Of a stretch of 64,000 bases of DNA, positions 26,371-34,334 are shown piece by piece. The notes beneath the pieces were generated by a model. It ran no database searches. It had not been told where the DNA came from and saw only the letters and a program-made list of their open reading frames with translations. The stretch is from Microbacterium sp. 70-16 (GTDB lineage Bacteria > Actinomycetota > Actinomycetes > Actinomycetales > Microbacteriaceae): the NCBI RefSeq assembly GCF_001898315.1, contig NZ_MKTQ01000016.1:61923-125922 (forward strand). The letters are read 5' to 3'. How positions within the stretch are numbered: the stretch's first letter is position 1; every line of letters starts with the position of its first letter. Position numbers and translations under genes: made by a program.

Positions 26371-26419
26371 CTCGCGCCACCTATCTCGGGGCGAGCGATC
26401 GAGGTGGCCCCGCGGCCCG

Positions 26420-26502
26420 CGAGACACCCCACCCGCGAGACTTCAGTGGTGCACCGAGACAGCACACCACACGTGCAGTCTCGGTGCACCGTTGCAGTCT
26501 CG
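26420..26502. repeat. CGAGAC phased palindrome
   Basis: Direct CGAGAC cores at 26420, 26436 and 26455 face inverted GTCTCG cores at 26478 and 26497; the last two on each side are 19 bp apart. The longest arm is GGTGCACCGAGAC paired with GTCTCGGTGCACC. It lies between the convergent acyltransferase and rpsO genes. Confidence 0.8.
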
Positions 26503-26552
26503 CGGTCTATGCGGGGGGGACGCGGCGCCGAGGGTGACGCCGCAGACAAAGC

Positions 26553-26583
26553 GAGAGCCGCCCCACACCGTGGGGCGGCTCTC
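26553..26583 (-). terminator. terminator of rpsO
   Basis: Perfect 13-bp stem GAGAGCCGCCCCA / TGGGGCGGCTCTC with a 5-nt loop, about 40 nt behind the rpsO stop. Confidence 0.8.
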
Positions 26584-26622
26584 CAAGAATGTTCTGCGCG
26601 ATTGAACGCTGGCAGCGGTGCT

Positions 26623-26892
26623 TTATCGGCGAAGACCGAGGCGCTCGATGAGCGAGCGGTAACGGTTGATGTCGACTTCCTGCAGGTAACCCAGCAGGCG
26701 ACGGCGCTGACCGACGAGCAGGAACAGACCACGACGCGAGTGGTGGTCGTGCTTGTGCTCCTTGAGGTGCTCGGTGAGGTCCTTGATGCGCTGCGTCAGC
26801 ATCGCGACCTGCACCTCGGGGGATCCGGTGTCACCGGGGTGCGTCGCGTACTCTTCAATGATCGCCTTCTTGACGTCTGCTTCCAGTGCCAT
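26623..26892 (-). CDS. rpsO: 30S ribosomal protein S15
   Basis: 89 residues, the exact family length; binds 16S rRNA in the central domain. The sequence [19 protein letters not shown] and [24 protein letters not shown] block (here [11 protein letters not shown]...) are diagnostic. GGAAGGGG lies a few nt before the ATG. It stands alone: upstream is the divergent DUF167 gene, downstream only the terminator and palindromes, while pnp, usually its neighbour, is 11 kb further on. Confidence 0.97.
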   Translation of the reverse strand: MALEADVKKAIIEEYATHPGDTGSPEVQVAMLTQRIKDLTEHLKEHKHDHHSRRGLFLLVGQRRRLLGYLQEVDINRYRSLIERLGLRR

Positions 26893-26994
26893 AGGTGATC
26901 CCCTTCCTCTTTGCTGCGCGGCGCCCGACGCCTGATGCGTGGGCTCTCTTTATCCGCGGCCGATCCAACGGCAACCTGAAGAGTCTACCAGCCC

Positions 26995-27057
26995 CTCGAC
27001 AGGCTCGGGGGCCACCTCGACAGACTCGGGGGCCACTTCGACAGGCTCGGGGGCCAC
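26995..27057. repeat. three tandem 21-bp units next to the DUF167 promoter
   Basis: Units at 26995, 27016 and 27037, consensus CTCGACAGGCTCGGGGGCC plus AC, differing at two positions. The array ends 2 bp before the -10 box of the DUF167 gene and therefore replaces its -35 region. Confidence 0.9.
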
Positions 27058-27059
27058 AT

Positions 27060-27065
27060 TAGGCT
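27060..27065 (+). promoter_or_regulatory. -10 box of the DUF167 gene
   Basis: TAGGCT, 6 nt before the GTG at 27072. Confidence 0.6.
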
Positions 27066-27071
27066 CGACGC

Positions 27072-27293
27072 GTGCAGTACACCGTCCGCGTCAAGCCTGG
27101 CAGCCGCAAGGGCCCGCTTGTCGAGACGGATGCCGAGGGTCTCATCGTCTACGTGCGCGAGCGCGCGGTCGACGGCGCCGCCAACGACGGCGTCATCGCG
27201 GCGCTGGCGCAGCACTTCGGCGTGCGCAAGCGCGACGTCACGATCCTGCGCGGCCACACCTCGCGCATCAAGCGCGTCGAGGTCGACGAGTAG
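27072..27293 (+). CDS. DUF167 (YggU) family protein
   Basis: 73 residues, beginning GTG (MQYTVRVKPGSRKGP). The family fold is recognisable from VRVKPGSRK, the AVDGAANDGVIAALAQHFGV helix region and the closing strand KRDVTILRGHTSRIKRVEV. Cytosolic, function unknown. Its only upstream sequence is the repeat array and the -10 box; a perfect palindrome separates it from the convergent YceI gene. Confidence 0.88.
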   Translation: MQYTVRVKPGSRKGPLVETDAEGLIVYVRERAVDGAANDGVIAALAQHFGVRKRDVTILRGHTSRIKRVEVDE

Positions 27294-27305
27294 GCGCAGA
27301 CGCTG

Positions 27306-27337
27306 AAGAGGGCGGATGCCATGGCATCCGCCCTCTT
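27306..27337. terminator. bidirectional terminator, 32-bp perfect palindrome
   Basis: AAGAGGGCGGATGCCA followed directly by its reverse complement, 12 nt behind the DUF167 stop. It serves both strands (A/T at each end) between convergent genes. Each arm carries GGATGCC. Confidence 0.8.
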
Positions 27338-27340
27338 GCG

Positions 27341-27398
27341 GCCCCTCCCGACATGCTCGCGGGCCAAGCTCAAAGCCCCTCGACATGCTCGAGGGCCA
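27341..27398. repeat. two diverged copies of the CTCGACAGGCTCG element
   Basis: GCCCCTCCCGACATGCTCGC (27341) and GCCCCTCGACATGCTCGAGG (27375), related to the array at 26995 on the other side of the DUF167 gene; the second contains the inverted repeat CCTCGA/TCGAGG. Confidence 0.7.
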
Positions 27399-27403
27399 GA
27401 CGA

Positions 27404-27967
27404 TCAGGCCTGCAGCGAACCCTGCAGGTCCAGCGTGATGGTGACGTCCTTGCCGACGAGCACGCCGCCGGTCTCGAGCGCCGCGTTCCAGGTGAGGCCG
27501 AAGTCCTCACGGTTCACGACCGTCTTGGCCGTCGCGCCGGCCTTGTAGTTGCCCCACGGGTCGACGCCGAAGCCGCCGAACTCGAGCTCGAAGGTGACAG
27601 GCTTGGTGATGCCGTGCAGCGTCAGGTCACCGTCGACGAGGAAGTCGCCGCCCTCGTAGCGGACGCCGGTCGAGGCGAAGTCGATCGTCGGGAACTGCTC
27701 GACGTCGAAGAAGTCAGCCGAACGCAGGTGCGTGTCGCGACCCTCGTCCTTCGTGTCGACCGAGGCGGCGTCGGCCGAGGCCGTGACCTTGGCCTCAAGC
27801 GGGTTGGCCGGAGCCTCGATCGTCGCGCTCTTGAGTCCGAAGACGCCGCGCACCTTCGAGATCATCATGTGACGGACGGAGAAGGTGACCTCGCTGTGCG
27901 AGGGGTCGAGCACCCAGGTGCCCGCCTTGTAGCCGGGGATCTCGATGGCGGTGGTGGAGTCGGTCAT
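27404..27967 (-). CDS. YceI family protein
   Basis: 187-residue lipocalin-like polyisoprenoid-binding protein. It starts IPGYKAGTWVLDPSHSEVTFSVRHMMISKVRG, the standard YceI opening, and ends with the beta-barrel strand VTITLDLQGSLQA; DTHLRSADFFDV and TLHGITKPVTFELE complete the signature. There is no signal peptide, so unlike E. coli YceI it is cytosolic. ATG at 27967, with GAAGGGC upstream. A 16-bp hairpin in the gap before it belongs either to its leader or to the FKBP gene's end. Confidence 0.92.
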   Translation of the reverse strand: MTDSTTAIEIPGYKAGTWVLDPSHSEVTFSVRHMMISKVRGVFGLKSATIEAPANPLEAKVTASADAASVDTKDEGRDTHLRSADFFDVEQFPTIDFASTGVRYEGGDFLVDGDLTLHGITKPVTFELEFGGFGVDPWGNYKAGATAKTVVNREDFGLTWNAALETGGVLVGKDVTITLDLQGSLQA

Positions 27968-27987
27968 GTCTTGCCCTTCAAAACGGA

Positions 27988-28026
27988 AGATGGTCTGCGG
28001 AGGTGAAACGCCTCCGCAGACCATCT
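27988..28026 (-). terminator. 16-bp hairpin between FKBP and YceI genes
   Basis: AGATGGTCTGCGGAGG and its exact reverse complement around a 7-nt loop, then CCGTTTTG on the minus strand. Probably terminates the FKBP transcript; it would also lie in the YceI leader if that gene starts near 28035. Confidence 0.7.
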
Positions 28027-28057
28027 ATTCCAACGAATACAAATAAATCTCGGTGAA

Positions 28058-28426
28058 TCAGCCGACCGCGAGCAGGTCGATGATGAAGATGAGGGTCTTT
28101 CCGCCGAGGAAGTGACCACCCGCGGGGCCGTAGGCCAGGTGCGGCGGGATGACCAGCTCGCGGCGGCCGCCGACCTTCATCCCCGGGATGCCGTCCTGCC
28201 AGCCCTGGATCAGGCCGCGCAGCGGGAACTGGATCGACTCTCCGCGTCCCCACGACGAGTCGAACTCCTCGCCGGACTCGAACTCGACACCCGCGTAGTG
28301 CACGGTGACGTTGTCGCCGGGCTTCGCCTCGGCGCCGTCGCCCACGATGATGTCGCGGATGACGAGCTCGGACGGCGCGGGGCCGCTGGGGGCGTCGAAC
28401 TCAGGCTTGGTGCGCTCTTCACTCAT
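28058..28426 (-). CDS. FKBP-type peptidyl-prolyl cis-trans isomerase
   Basis: 122 residues, cytosolic single-domain FKBP. Core motifs: VTVHYAGVEFESGEEFDSSW, PLRGLIQGWQDGIPGMKVGGRRELVIPPHLAYG and a closing LIFIIDLLAVG. Isomerises prolyl peptide bonds during folding. Start uncertain between ATG 28426 (MSEERTK) and ATG 28435 (MDAMSEE); no Shine-Dalgarno favours either. Upstream is a palindromic gap after the PrsW gene; downstream the hairpin at 27988. Confidence 0.92.
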   Translation of the reverse strand: MSEERTKPEFDAPSGPAPSELVIRDIIVGDGAEAKPGDNVTVHYAGVEFESGEEFDSSWGRGESIQFPLRGLIQGWQDGIPGMKVGGRRELVIPPHLAYGPAGGHFLGGKTLIFIIDLLAVG

Positions 28427-28506
28427 GGCATCCATCCAAGCACGGATGCCTGGAGGATGCTCTGCGGCACATATGAACGGCCGCTGAATGCGGTTCGGCC
28501 GCGTTG

Positions 28507-28622
28507 CCGAGCGCTGAGGTTTCGACAGCCGCCTGCGGCGGCTGCTCAACCTTGAGTCGCGGCCGCATCAACGCGCGCTGCGCGCGCATTGATCCGGCCC
28601 GACTCAAAAACTCAGCGCTCGG
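28507..28622. repeat. multi-stem palindrome behind the PrsW gene
   Basis: Outer arms CCGAGCGCTGAG (28507) and CTCAGCGCTCGG (28611-28622); inside, TTGAGTCG (28552) pairs with CGACTCAA (28600-28607), and two GC-rich stems (GCCGCCTGCGGCGGC; GCGCGC around CTG) fill the rest. A further GAGCGCTGAG follows near 28650. The 28427-28700 gap holds no gene. Confidence 0.8.
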
Positions 28623-28700
28623 TGCCGCGGCGATGCCTGCGTGACTCCCGAGCGCTGAGCTGGTCTGTTCTGCCAATGGTGCCGGGGGTCGCGCCGGGTG

Positions 28701-29885
28701 TCAAGGGTGGTGACCCAGCAGCGCAGCGCGCGCGGCGGTCGCGCGGGCCAGGTAGATCTGCTCGTCGCGCGCCGCCTGCGGGTCGCGCCCGGTGCGCACG
28801 CGCTGCCGCGCGGCGGCGAGCGCCGTGGCCTCGGCGATGTACGAGCGCATCTGCCGCGAGCGGTCGCCGGGCAGCGTCCGCGCCCACGCGATCGCCCGGC
28901 GACGGCCGGCTCCGGTCGAGAGCAGGTCGACCTCGGTGGGTGTGAACCAGCCCGCGGCGGCGTACTCCCCCAGCCGTTCTCGCGTCAGCCGCGCTTCTTC
29001 GCGACGCAGGGCGATGAACCCGACGATGAAGGCGATGAACAGCGGCACCTGCAGCGTCACGTACAGGTGGAAGAAGTCCGAGAACATGGCCGACCCGTTC
29101 CACAGCGCGTGCAGCGCGACGGCACCGAGATAGCCGAGCAGCCCCGCACCCGCCGCGGCGGCGGGCCCGGCGCCGTCGCGCGCGGCGCGTCCGATGGCGT
29201 AGCCGGTGACGGCGGTGAACATGACGTGCGCGAACGGCGAGAGGATGCCCCGGAGCAGGAACGTGAACGCCGTGTCGGGAACACCGCTCTCGATGAGGCT
29301 CGTCGCGAAGTAGAGGATGTTCTCGGTGAAGGCGAACCCGGCTCCGACGAGCGCGCCGTAGACGACGCCGTCGACGGGTCCGTCGAACGCGCGCCGCGCG
29401 AAGACGAAGATGAGGAAGACACCGAGGCCCTTGGCGAACTCCTCGATCAGCGGCGCTTGGATGACCGACGACAAAGCGTCGCGCACGGGATCGTCGGGAG
29501 GGCTCGGCACCACGGCATCCAACAGGATGTCGACGCCGAGCGCGATAGCGACGGCGGCGATCGCACCCCACGCGACGGCGAGCACGACGAGCGAGGTCGG
29601 CTCGGGCTCCCAGCGGTCGGCGATGCGCACGGCCAGCAGCACTCCGGCGAGCGGGATCAGCGCGAGCACCATACCGATGCCCGACGCGACGACGCCGAGG
29701 TAGGTCAGCACGTACGCGACCAGGCCCACGAGCAGCACGATGAGCACGGCGAACAGCCAGATCGGCGCCGAACGGCCGCGCCGCGGCGGCGTAGGCACGG
29801 CGAGTGGCTGCGGCGGTGCCGGGGCCGCCGTGATCGGGCCCGGTGCGGCCTGAGTCGGCCCGGCCAGCGGGGGCAGGTGGCTCAT
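28701..29885 (-). CDS. PrsW family intramembrane metalloprotease
   Basis: 394 residues with a Pro/Ala-rich N-terminal tail (1-38), about nine membrane helices and a charged C-terminal tail. The PrsW active-site blocks are visible: APLIEEFAKG, GVVYGALVGAGFAFTENILYF, SPFAHVMFTAVTGYAIG and VALHALWNGS, supplying the two glutamates and two histidines for the metal. In Bacillus PrsW cleaves an anti-sigma factor; no sigma factor is encoded nearby, so the substrate must be elsewhere. TAGGCT 7 nt before the ATG suggests a leaderless message. Confidence 0.92.
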   Translation of the reverse strand: MSHLPPLAGPTQAAPGPITAAPAPPQPLAVPTPPRRGRSAPIWLFAVLIVLLVGLVAYVLTYLGVVASGIGMVLALIPLAGVLLAVRIADRWEPEPTSLVVLAVAWGAIAAVAIALGVDILLDAVVPSPPDDPVRDALSSVIQAPLIEEFAKGLGVFLIFVFARRAFDGPVDGVVYGALVGAGFAFTENILYFATSLIESGVPDTAFTFLLRGILSPFAHVMFTAVTGYAIGRAARDGAGPAAAAGAGLLGYLGAVALHALWNGSAMFSDFFHLYVTLQVPLFIAFIVGFIALRREEARLTRERLGEYAAAGWFTPTEVDLLSTGAGRRRAIAWARTLPGDRSRQMRSYIAEATALAAARQRVRTGRDPQAARDEQIYLARATAARAALLGHHP

Positions 29886-29892
29886 ATCGTTC

Positions 29893-29898
29893 AGCCTA
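29893..29898 (-). promoter_or_regulatory. -10 box of the PrsW gene
   Basis: TAGGCT, minus strand, 7 nt before the ATG at 29885. Confidence 0.55.
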
Positions 29899-29923
29899 GG
29901 GGTCGCCCCCGACCGGCACGCAC

Positions 29924-29929
29924 TAGCCT
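29924..29929 (+). promoter_or_regulatory. -10 box of the FAH-family gene
   Basis: TAGCCT, 6 nt before the ATG at 29936, divergent from the PrsW promoter. Confidence 0.6.
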
Positions 29930-29935
29930 GAGGGG

Positions 29936-30799
29936 ATGCGCTTCGCCCACGTTCGCCTGCCAGAGTCGGCCGAACCTGAACTGGCCGTGATCCAGAACGG
30001 CGCGGCGGTTCCGGTGGCCGGCCTGTTCGCGGGTGCCCCGTGCCGCCTGCAGGCGCTCATCGACGGCGGCGACGAACTGCTCGATAGGGTGCGGAGTGCC
30101 GCGGCGGGCGCCGAAGGCATCCCGCTCGATGGCCTCGCGTACGGCCCGGCCGTCGATGAACCGCCGGTCGTGCTGGCGATCGGGCTCAACTATTCGGCGC
30201 ACTCGAGTGAGCTGGGACTGAAGGCCGACGCGGCGCCGACCGTCTTCGTGCTGTGGCCGAATTCGCTCTCGTCGCACGAGGCGACGACGTCGTGGCCGCG
30301 GTCACTGAGCGAATCGGTCGACTACGAGGCCGAACTCGGTGTCGTCATCGGCCGCCCCGCCAAGGACGTGCCGGCATCGGACGCCCTGTCGCACGTGTGG
30401 GGGTACACGGTCGTCAACGACATCACGGCGCGCGACATCCAGTTTTCCGAAGCGCAGTGGTCGCGCTGCAAGTCGTTCGACGGGTTCACACCCAACGGCC
30501 CGTTCGTCGTCACCGCCGACGAGATCCCGGACCCACAGGATCTGCACATCTGGGCCGTCGTCGACGGGCAGACGGTGCAGGATGCCTCGACCGGTCAGAT
30601 GATCCGCTCGGTCGCGACCCTTGTCTCGCACCTCTCGCAGTCTGCGACCCTGCTGCCGGGCACGTTGATCTCGACCGGCAGCCCGGGCGGCGCAGGCTAC
30701 TCGCGCGACCCGCAGATCTTCCTGCGCGACCGCTCGAGCGTGACGGTCGGCGTCGACGGCATCGGCGAGCTCACCACGCACTGCCGCATCATCGGCTGA
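29936..30799 (+). CDS. fumarylacetoacetate hydrolase family protein
   Basis: 287 residues, cytosolic. The C-terminal FAH fold begins near 78 (VLAIGLNYSAHSSEL); metal ligands are provided by the glutamates in DYEAELGVVIG and the aspartate in VVNDITARDIQ; the substrate loop KSFDGFTPNGPFVV and ISTGSPGGAGYSRDP are standard. Members hydrolyse or decarboxylate acylpyruvates and catechol-derived diones; the exact substrate is open. It is monocistronic, ending at a strong bidirectional terminator. Confidence 0.92.
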   Translation: MRFAHVRLPESAEPELAVIQNGAAVPVAGLFAGAPCRLQALIDGGDELLDRVRSAAAGAEGIPLDGLAYGPAVDEPPVVLAIGLNYSAHSSELGLKADAAPTVFVLWPNSLSSHEATTSWPRSLSESVDYEAELGVVIGRPAKDVPASDALSHVWGYTVVNDITARDIQFSEAQWSRCKSFDGFTPNGPFVVTADEIPDPQDLHIWAVVDGQTVQDASTGQMIRSVATLVSHLSQSATLLPGTLISTGSPGGAGYSRDPQIFLRDRSSVTVGVDGIGELTTHCRIIG

Positions 30800-30806
30800 C
30801 GCGAAC

Positions 30807-30843
30807 GCGAGAGGCGCGGGCCCGCAGGACCCGCGCCTCTCGC
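30807..30843. terminator. bidirectional terminator
   Basis: Perfect 14-bp stem GCGAGAGGCGCGGG / CCCGCGCCTCTCGC with a 9-nt loop, between convergent genes. Confidence 0.75.
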
Positions 30844-30857
30844 CGCCGTCGAGAAGA

Positions 30858-31388
30858 TCAGCGACCGGAGTTGCTCAGCACCTCTTCGCACGACATCGTG
30901 ATGCCCTGATAGACGATCGTGCCAGTCGGGTCGTCGAGACAGGCGTTGACCTGATTCACGAGGTCGGCGCCGGACGTCGCGAGCCACGCCCCGATGGCGA
31001 TCGCAACGATGATGCCGATGACGATCAGCACCGAGCTGACGATGATCGCGGCCAGCGCGATGCCGTTCTTCTTGCCGGCCTTCTTCGACTGGACGAGCGC
31101 GACGATGCCGAGGATGAGTCCGACCAACTGCAACCCGATCGGGACGATCGCGAGGACAAGCGCGACGATCCCCAGCGTCTTGCCCGGAACCGGGGCACCG
31201 GGCGCGGCGGCGTAGCCGGCCGAGGCGTCGTAGGCGGGTGCGGCACTGTACGCGGGCTGCTGGTATGCCGGCTGTTCGTAGGCGGGCGGGGTCGCCGCCG
31301 GCGGGGTCGTCGGTGCGTACTCGCCGTAGGCGGGCGGCGGCGGTGTCGGCTGCGAGGCGTCGGGCGCAGGCGTGTTGGGGTCGGTCAT
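30858..31388 (-). CDS. Pro/Tyr-rich membrane protein (DUF4190-like)
   Basis: 176 residues. The first 70 are Pro/Tyr/Ala-rich with PAYxQ repeats and face the cytosol; two helices follow (about 73-97 and 103-132) with the KKAGKKNGIAL loop between them, as in DUF4190 proteins, and a short extracytoplasmic tail with two cysteines (NACLDD, TMSCEE) that could form a disulfide. GGAGG lies 5 nt before the ATG. Function unknown. Confidence 0.78.
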   Translation of the reverse strand: MTDPNTPAPDASQPTPPPPAYGEYAPTTPPAATPPAYEQPAYQQPAYSAAPAYDASAGYAAAPGAPVPGKTLGIVALVLAIVPIGLQLVGLILGIVALVQSKKAGKKNGIALAAIIVSSVLIVIGIIVAIAIGAWLATSGADLVNQVNACLDDPTGTIVYQGITMSCEEVLSNSGR

Positions 31389-31475
31389 GTCGGCCTCCTG
31401 GAGTGCTATCGCGCCGGGGTCCCGGCCCAACGACGCTACCGGCCCGGCCGTCCGCACGCCAGGATCGGCACGCCG

Positions 31476-32933
31476 TCAGAGGTCGACGAGGTTCTCGGCC
31501 GGCTGGATGATCGGGATGGCCTGCGTGATCGCTTCAAGCCCCGACAGCCGCGCCGGCGACAGCTGCTTGTCGACCTCGGCGCGACTCATCAGCCCCGCCT
31601 CGACGACGAGGTCGCCGACGTTCCGGTGCGTCAGCAGCGCCGTCTTGGCGAGGGCGGCCGCCGCCGCGTATCCGATGAACGGGGTCAGCGCCGTCACGAC
31701 GCCCACCGACGAACCCACCATCGCGCCGAGGCGCTCGCGGTTGGCGGTGATGCCGTCGACGCAGTTGAGGCGGAACGTGCGCATCGCACGGCGCATCCAG
31801 GTGATCGACTGGAAGATCGAGTGCGCGATGATCGGCTCGAAGGCGTTCAGCTGCAGCTGCCCGCCCTCGACGGCCATCGTCACGGTCAGATCGGCTCCGG
31901 CGACCGAGAAGGCGACCTGGTTCACGACCTCGGGGATGACGGGGTTGACCTTGCCCGGCATGATGCTGGAGCCCGCCTGCATCGCAGGCAGGTTGATCTC
32001 GCCGATGCCGGCCTGCGGGCCCGAAGAGAGCAGACGCAGGTCGCTCGCGATCTTCGACAGCTTGATCGCGTTGCGCTTGAGCGTCGACGAGAACGACATG
32101 AACGAGCCGGTGTCGCTCGTGGCCTCGACGAGGTCGGGGGCGGTGGCGAGGTCGAGTCCCGTGATCTCGCGCAAGTGCTCGAGCACGGCGGCCGCATACC
32201 CGGGGTGGGTGGTGATGCCGGTGCCGATCGCCGTCGCGCCCATATTGACCTCGAACAGCAGGTACGCGTTCTCGGTGAGCCGCTGGTGGTCGTAGCCGAG
32301 CGTCGAGGCGAAGCCGTGGAACTCCTGGCCGAGGGTCATCGGCACGGCATCCTGCAACTGCGTGCGGCCGATCTTGAGGATGTCGTGGAACTCGACGGCC
32401 TTGTTCATGAACGACTGGCGCAGCAGGTCGAGCTCTTCGAGCATCGACACCAGGTCGAGACTCAGCCCGATCTTGACGGCGGTCGGGTACACGTCGTTGG
32501 TCGACTGCGACCGATTCGTGTGGTCGATCGGCGAGAGGTAGGCGTAGTCGCCCTTCTCGCGGCCAGACATCTCCAGCGCGATGTTGGTGATGACCTCGTT
32601 GGCGTTCATATTGGTCGACGTACCTGCACCGCCCTGCACGACGCCGACGATGAACTGGTCGTGGAACTCGCCGTCGATGACCCGCTGCGCCGCGCGGTCG
32701 ATGAGGTCGGCGCGCACCGGGTCGAGCACGCCGATGTCGCGGTTGGCGCGCGCGGATGCTTGCTTGACCATCGCGAGCGCGTTCACGAGGTCGCGATAGA
32801 CCGAGATCGGCCGCATCGAGATCGGGAAGTTCTCGAGGGCACGTGCGGTGTGGATGCCCCAATAAGCGTCGGCGGGTATCTCCATCGATCCCAGGGAGTC
32901 GGTTTCGGTGCGCGTCGTCGCGTCCTGTGCCAT
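31476..32933 (-). CDS. aspA: aspartate ammonia-lyase
   Basis: 485 residues, cytosolic tetramer, converts L-aspartate to fumarate and ammonia. The family signature loop G-S-S-I-M-P-G-K-V-N-P is exact; GGAGTSTNMNANEVI, SQSTNDVYPTA and GRTQLQDAVPMTLGQEF supply the other active-site blocks, and the N-terminus DSLGSMEIPADAYWGIHTARALENF fits aspartase rather than class II fumarase (preference is inferred, not proven). The ATG at 32933 has AAGGAA upstream. It stands alone between the DUF4190-like and phosphodiesterase genes. Confidence 0.93.
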   Translation of the reverse strand: MAQDATTRTETDSLGSMEIPADAYWGIHTARALENFPISMRPISVYRDLVNALAMVKQASARANRDIGVLDPVRADLIDRAAQRVIDGEFHDQFIVGVVQGGAGTSTNMNANEVITNIALEMSGREKGDYAYLSPIDHTNRSQSTNDVYPTAVKIGLSLDLVSMLEELDLLRQSFMNKAVEFHDILKIGRTQLQDAVPMTLGQEFHGFASTLGYDHQRLTENAYLLFEVNMGATAIGTGITTHPGYAAAVLEHLREITGLDLATAPDLVEATSDTGSFMSFSSTLKRNAIKLSKIASDLRLLSSGPQAGIGEINLPAMQAGSSIMPGKVNPVIPEVVNQVAFSVAGADLTVTMAVEGGQLQLNAFEPIIAHSIFQSITWMRRAMRTFRLNCVDGITANRERLGAMVGSSVGVVTALTPFIGYAAAAALAKTALLTHRNVGDLVVEAGLMSRAEVDKQLSPARLSGLEAITQAIPIIQPAENLVDL

Positions 32934-33058
32934 GAGTGCTGTTCCTTGTGGGTGCGTCGCCTCGGGCGGTGTCGGTTGGTCGCGTTCGAGCCTACCCGCG
33001 ACGGGCGCGGCCAGGCCTGTACGCGACGGACAATGAGCGAGAGTGACTGTCCGCGGCG

Positions 33059-33964
33059 TCAGCGCTTGCGCGAGAACGCCTCGAGACGCTCTTCGGGCGT
33101 GAGCGCGGCCATGCGCGCCGTCCATTCGGGAGTGAAGAACTCGGCCGTCTCCGCCTCGACGACGGGGACGACGGCGTGGGTGATCGTGTCGTCGTAGACG
33201 TGCACGAGGCGGAAGGACTGCCCGGCATCCATGCCGTTGACCTGCTGCGGCGGGCGCTGCAGATTCATCGTGTAGCACGTCGCGGCGGCGACACTGACGG
33301 GGATGCCGGCGAAGGTTCCGCTCGTCGAGTAATGCAGGTGGCCGGCCAGGATCGCGCGCACGTCGGTGCCCGCGAGCACCCCGGCGAACTCACTCTGGTG
33401 CTGCAGTTCGAGGATGTCGAAGAAGGGGATGTGGCTCGGCAGTGGCGGGTGGTGCAGCGCCAGGATCGTGCCGAGTGGCGCAGGCTCGGCGAGCACGCCG
33501 CGCAGCCAGTCGAGCTGCTGCGGGTCGAGGTCGCCGTGGTGCCAGCCGGGCACGGTCGAATCCAGCGCGATCAGCCGCAGGCCGTCGAGATCCCACACGC
33601 CCGTGACCGGTTCTTGCGTGGGAGCAGCGTCGAGCAGACCCGCCCGCAGCGCGGGGCGCTCGTCGTGGTTGCCCGCGACCCACACGATCGGTGCGCCCAG
33701 TCGCGCGGCGAACGGCTCGGCCTCGGCGCGCAGGGCGGCGTATGCCTCGGGCTCGCCGAGGTCGGTGAGGTCGCCCGTGAACACGATCACGTCGGGACGG
33801 ATGCCCGTGCGCTCGACCGCCGCGAGGGTCACCGCGAGATTCGCGGCCGTGTCGTAGCGTCCGCCGAGCGGACGGTTGCCGGCGAGCAGGTGCGTATCGC
33901 TGAGGTGGACGATGCTGCGCGCTGCTGCCGGATGCTGACCGAGCGAGAGGGGCGTGGAGGCCAT
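33059..33964 (-). CDS. calcineurin-like phosphodiesterase (CpdA type)
   Basis: 301 residues, cytosolic. Dinuclear metal motifs run in order: D-T-H in VHLSDTHLL, GDLTDLG, GNHDE, an HHPP block and GHLHY, all intact. The arrangement matches class III cyclic-nucleotide phosphodiesterases such as CpdA/Rv0805, so cAMP is a plausible substrate, though many relatives act on other phosphodiesters. TAGGCT 6 nt before the ATG fixes the start. Not co-transcribed with aspA (126-nt gap). Confidence 0.9.
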   Translation of the reverse strand: MASTPLSLGQHPAAARSIVHLSDTHLLAGNRPLGGRYDTAANLAVTLAAVERTGIRPDVIVFTGDLTDLGEPEAYAALRAEAEPFAARLGAPIVWVAGNHDERPALRAGLLDAAPTQEPVTGVWDLDGLRLIALDSTVPGWHHGDLDPQQLDWLRGVLAEPAPLGTILALHHPPLPSHIPFFDILELQHQSEFAGVLAGTDVRAILAGHLHYSTSGTFAGIPVSVAAATCYTMNLQRPPQQVNGMDAGQSFRLVHVYDDTITHAVVPVVEAETAEFFTPEWTARMAALTPEERLEAFSRKR

Positions 33965-33970
33965 GTCGCC

Positions 33971-33976
33971 AGCCTA
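33971..33976 (-). promoter_or_regulatory. -10 box of the phosphodiesterase gene
   Basis: TAGGCT, minus strand, 6 nt before the ATG at 33964. Confidence 0.6.
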
Positions 33977-34001
33977 GGGCCGGGCGCCGACGGCGCGAGG
34001 C

Positions 34002-34334
34002 CTAGCGGATGACGATCAGCGCGAGGCCTGCGAGCACCGCGAGCGCGCACAGCGTGAAGGAGCCGTAGGCGCCGACGAGGGCGAGGCGTTTCTGCGCCTC
34101 AGTGAGCGGGCTTTTCCGGGCGGCCTTCGCAGCGGCCTTCTCCGCACGACGCGCCTCTTTGTCGGTGATGATCGTGATGGCGTCGGGGAACTCTGCGGGG
34201 GCGACGACGGGTGCACGCCCGGCGCGAACGAGCAGCCGCAGCCCGGTCGCGTAGAAGCCGACGACGAGGCTCGCCCCGGCGAGCGCGGCGAAGAACACCT
34301 GGATGAAGGCGAGCCAGTCGATCTCGAGGTTCAC
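34002..34334 (-). CDS. small membrane protein behind the Pit transporter
   Basis: 110 residues, two membrane helices (about 8-34 and 82-109) joined by a charged, lysine/alanine-rich cytosolic loop (EARRAEKAAAKAARKS). Not a recognised family. Its start overlaps the stop of the phosphate transporter by 4 nt, so the two are translated together; an accessory or stabilising subunit for the transporter is a reasonable guess. Confidence 0.75.
   Translation of the reverse strand: MNLEIDWLAFIQVFFAALAGASLVVGFYATGLRLLVRAGRAPVVAPAEFPDAITIITDKEARRAEKAAAKAARKSPLTEAQKRLALVGAYGSFTLCALAVLAGLALIVIR

Noticed and set aside
26995..27057. Replication origin or iterons from the 21-bp tandem units
   Set aside because: GC-rich, no DnaA boxes, no rep or dnaA gene nearby; better explained as the dispersed CTCGACAGGCTCG element.
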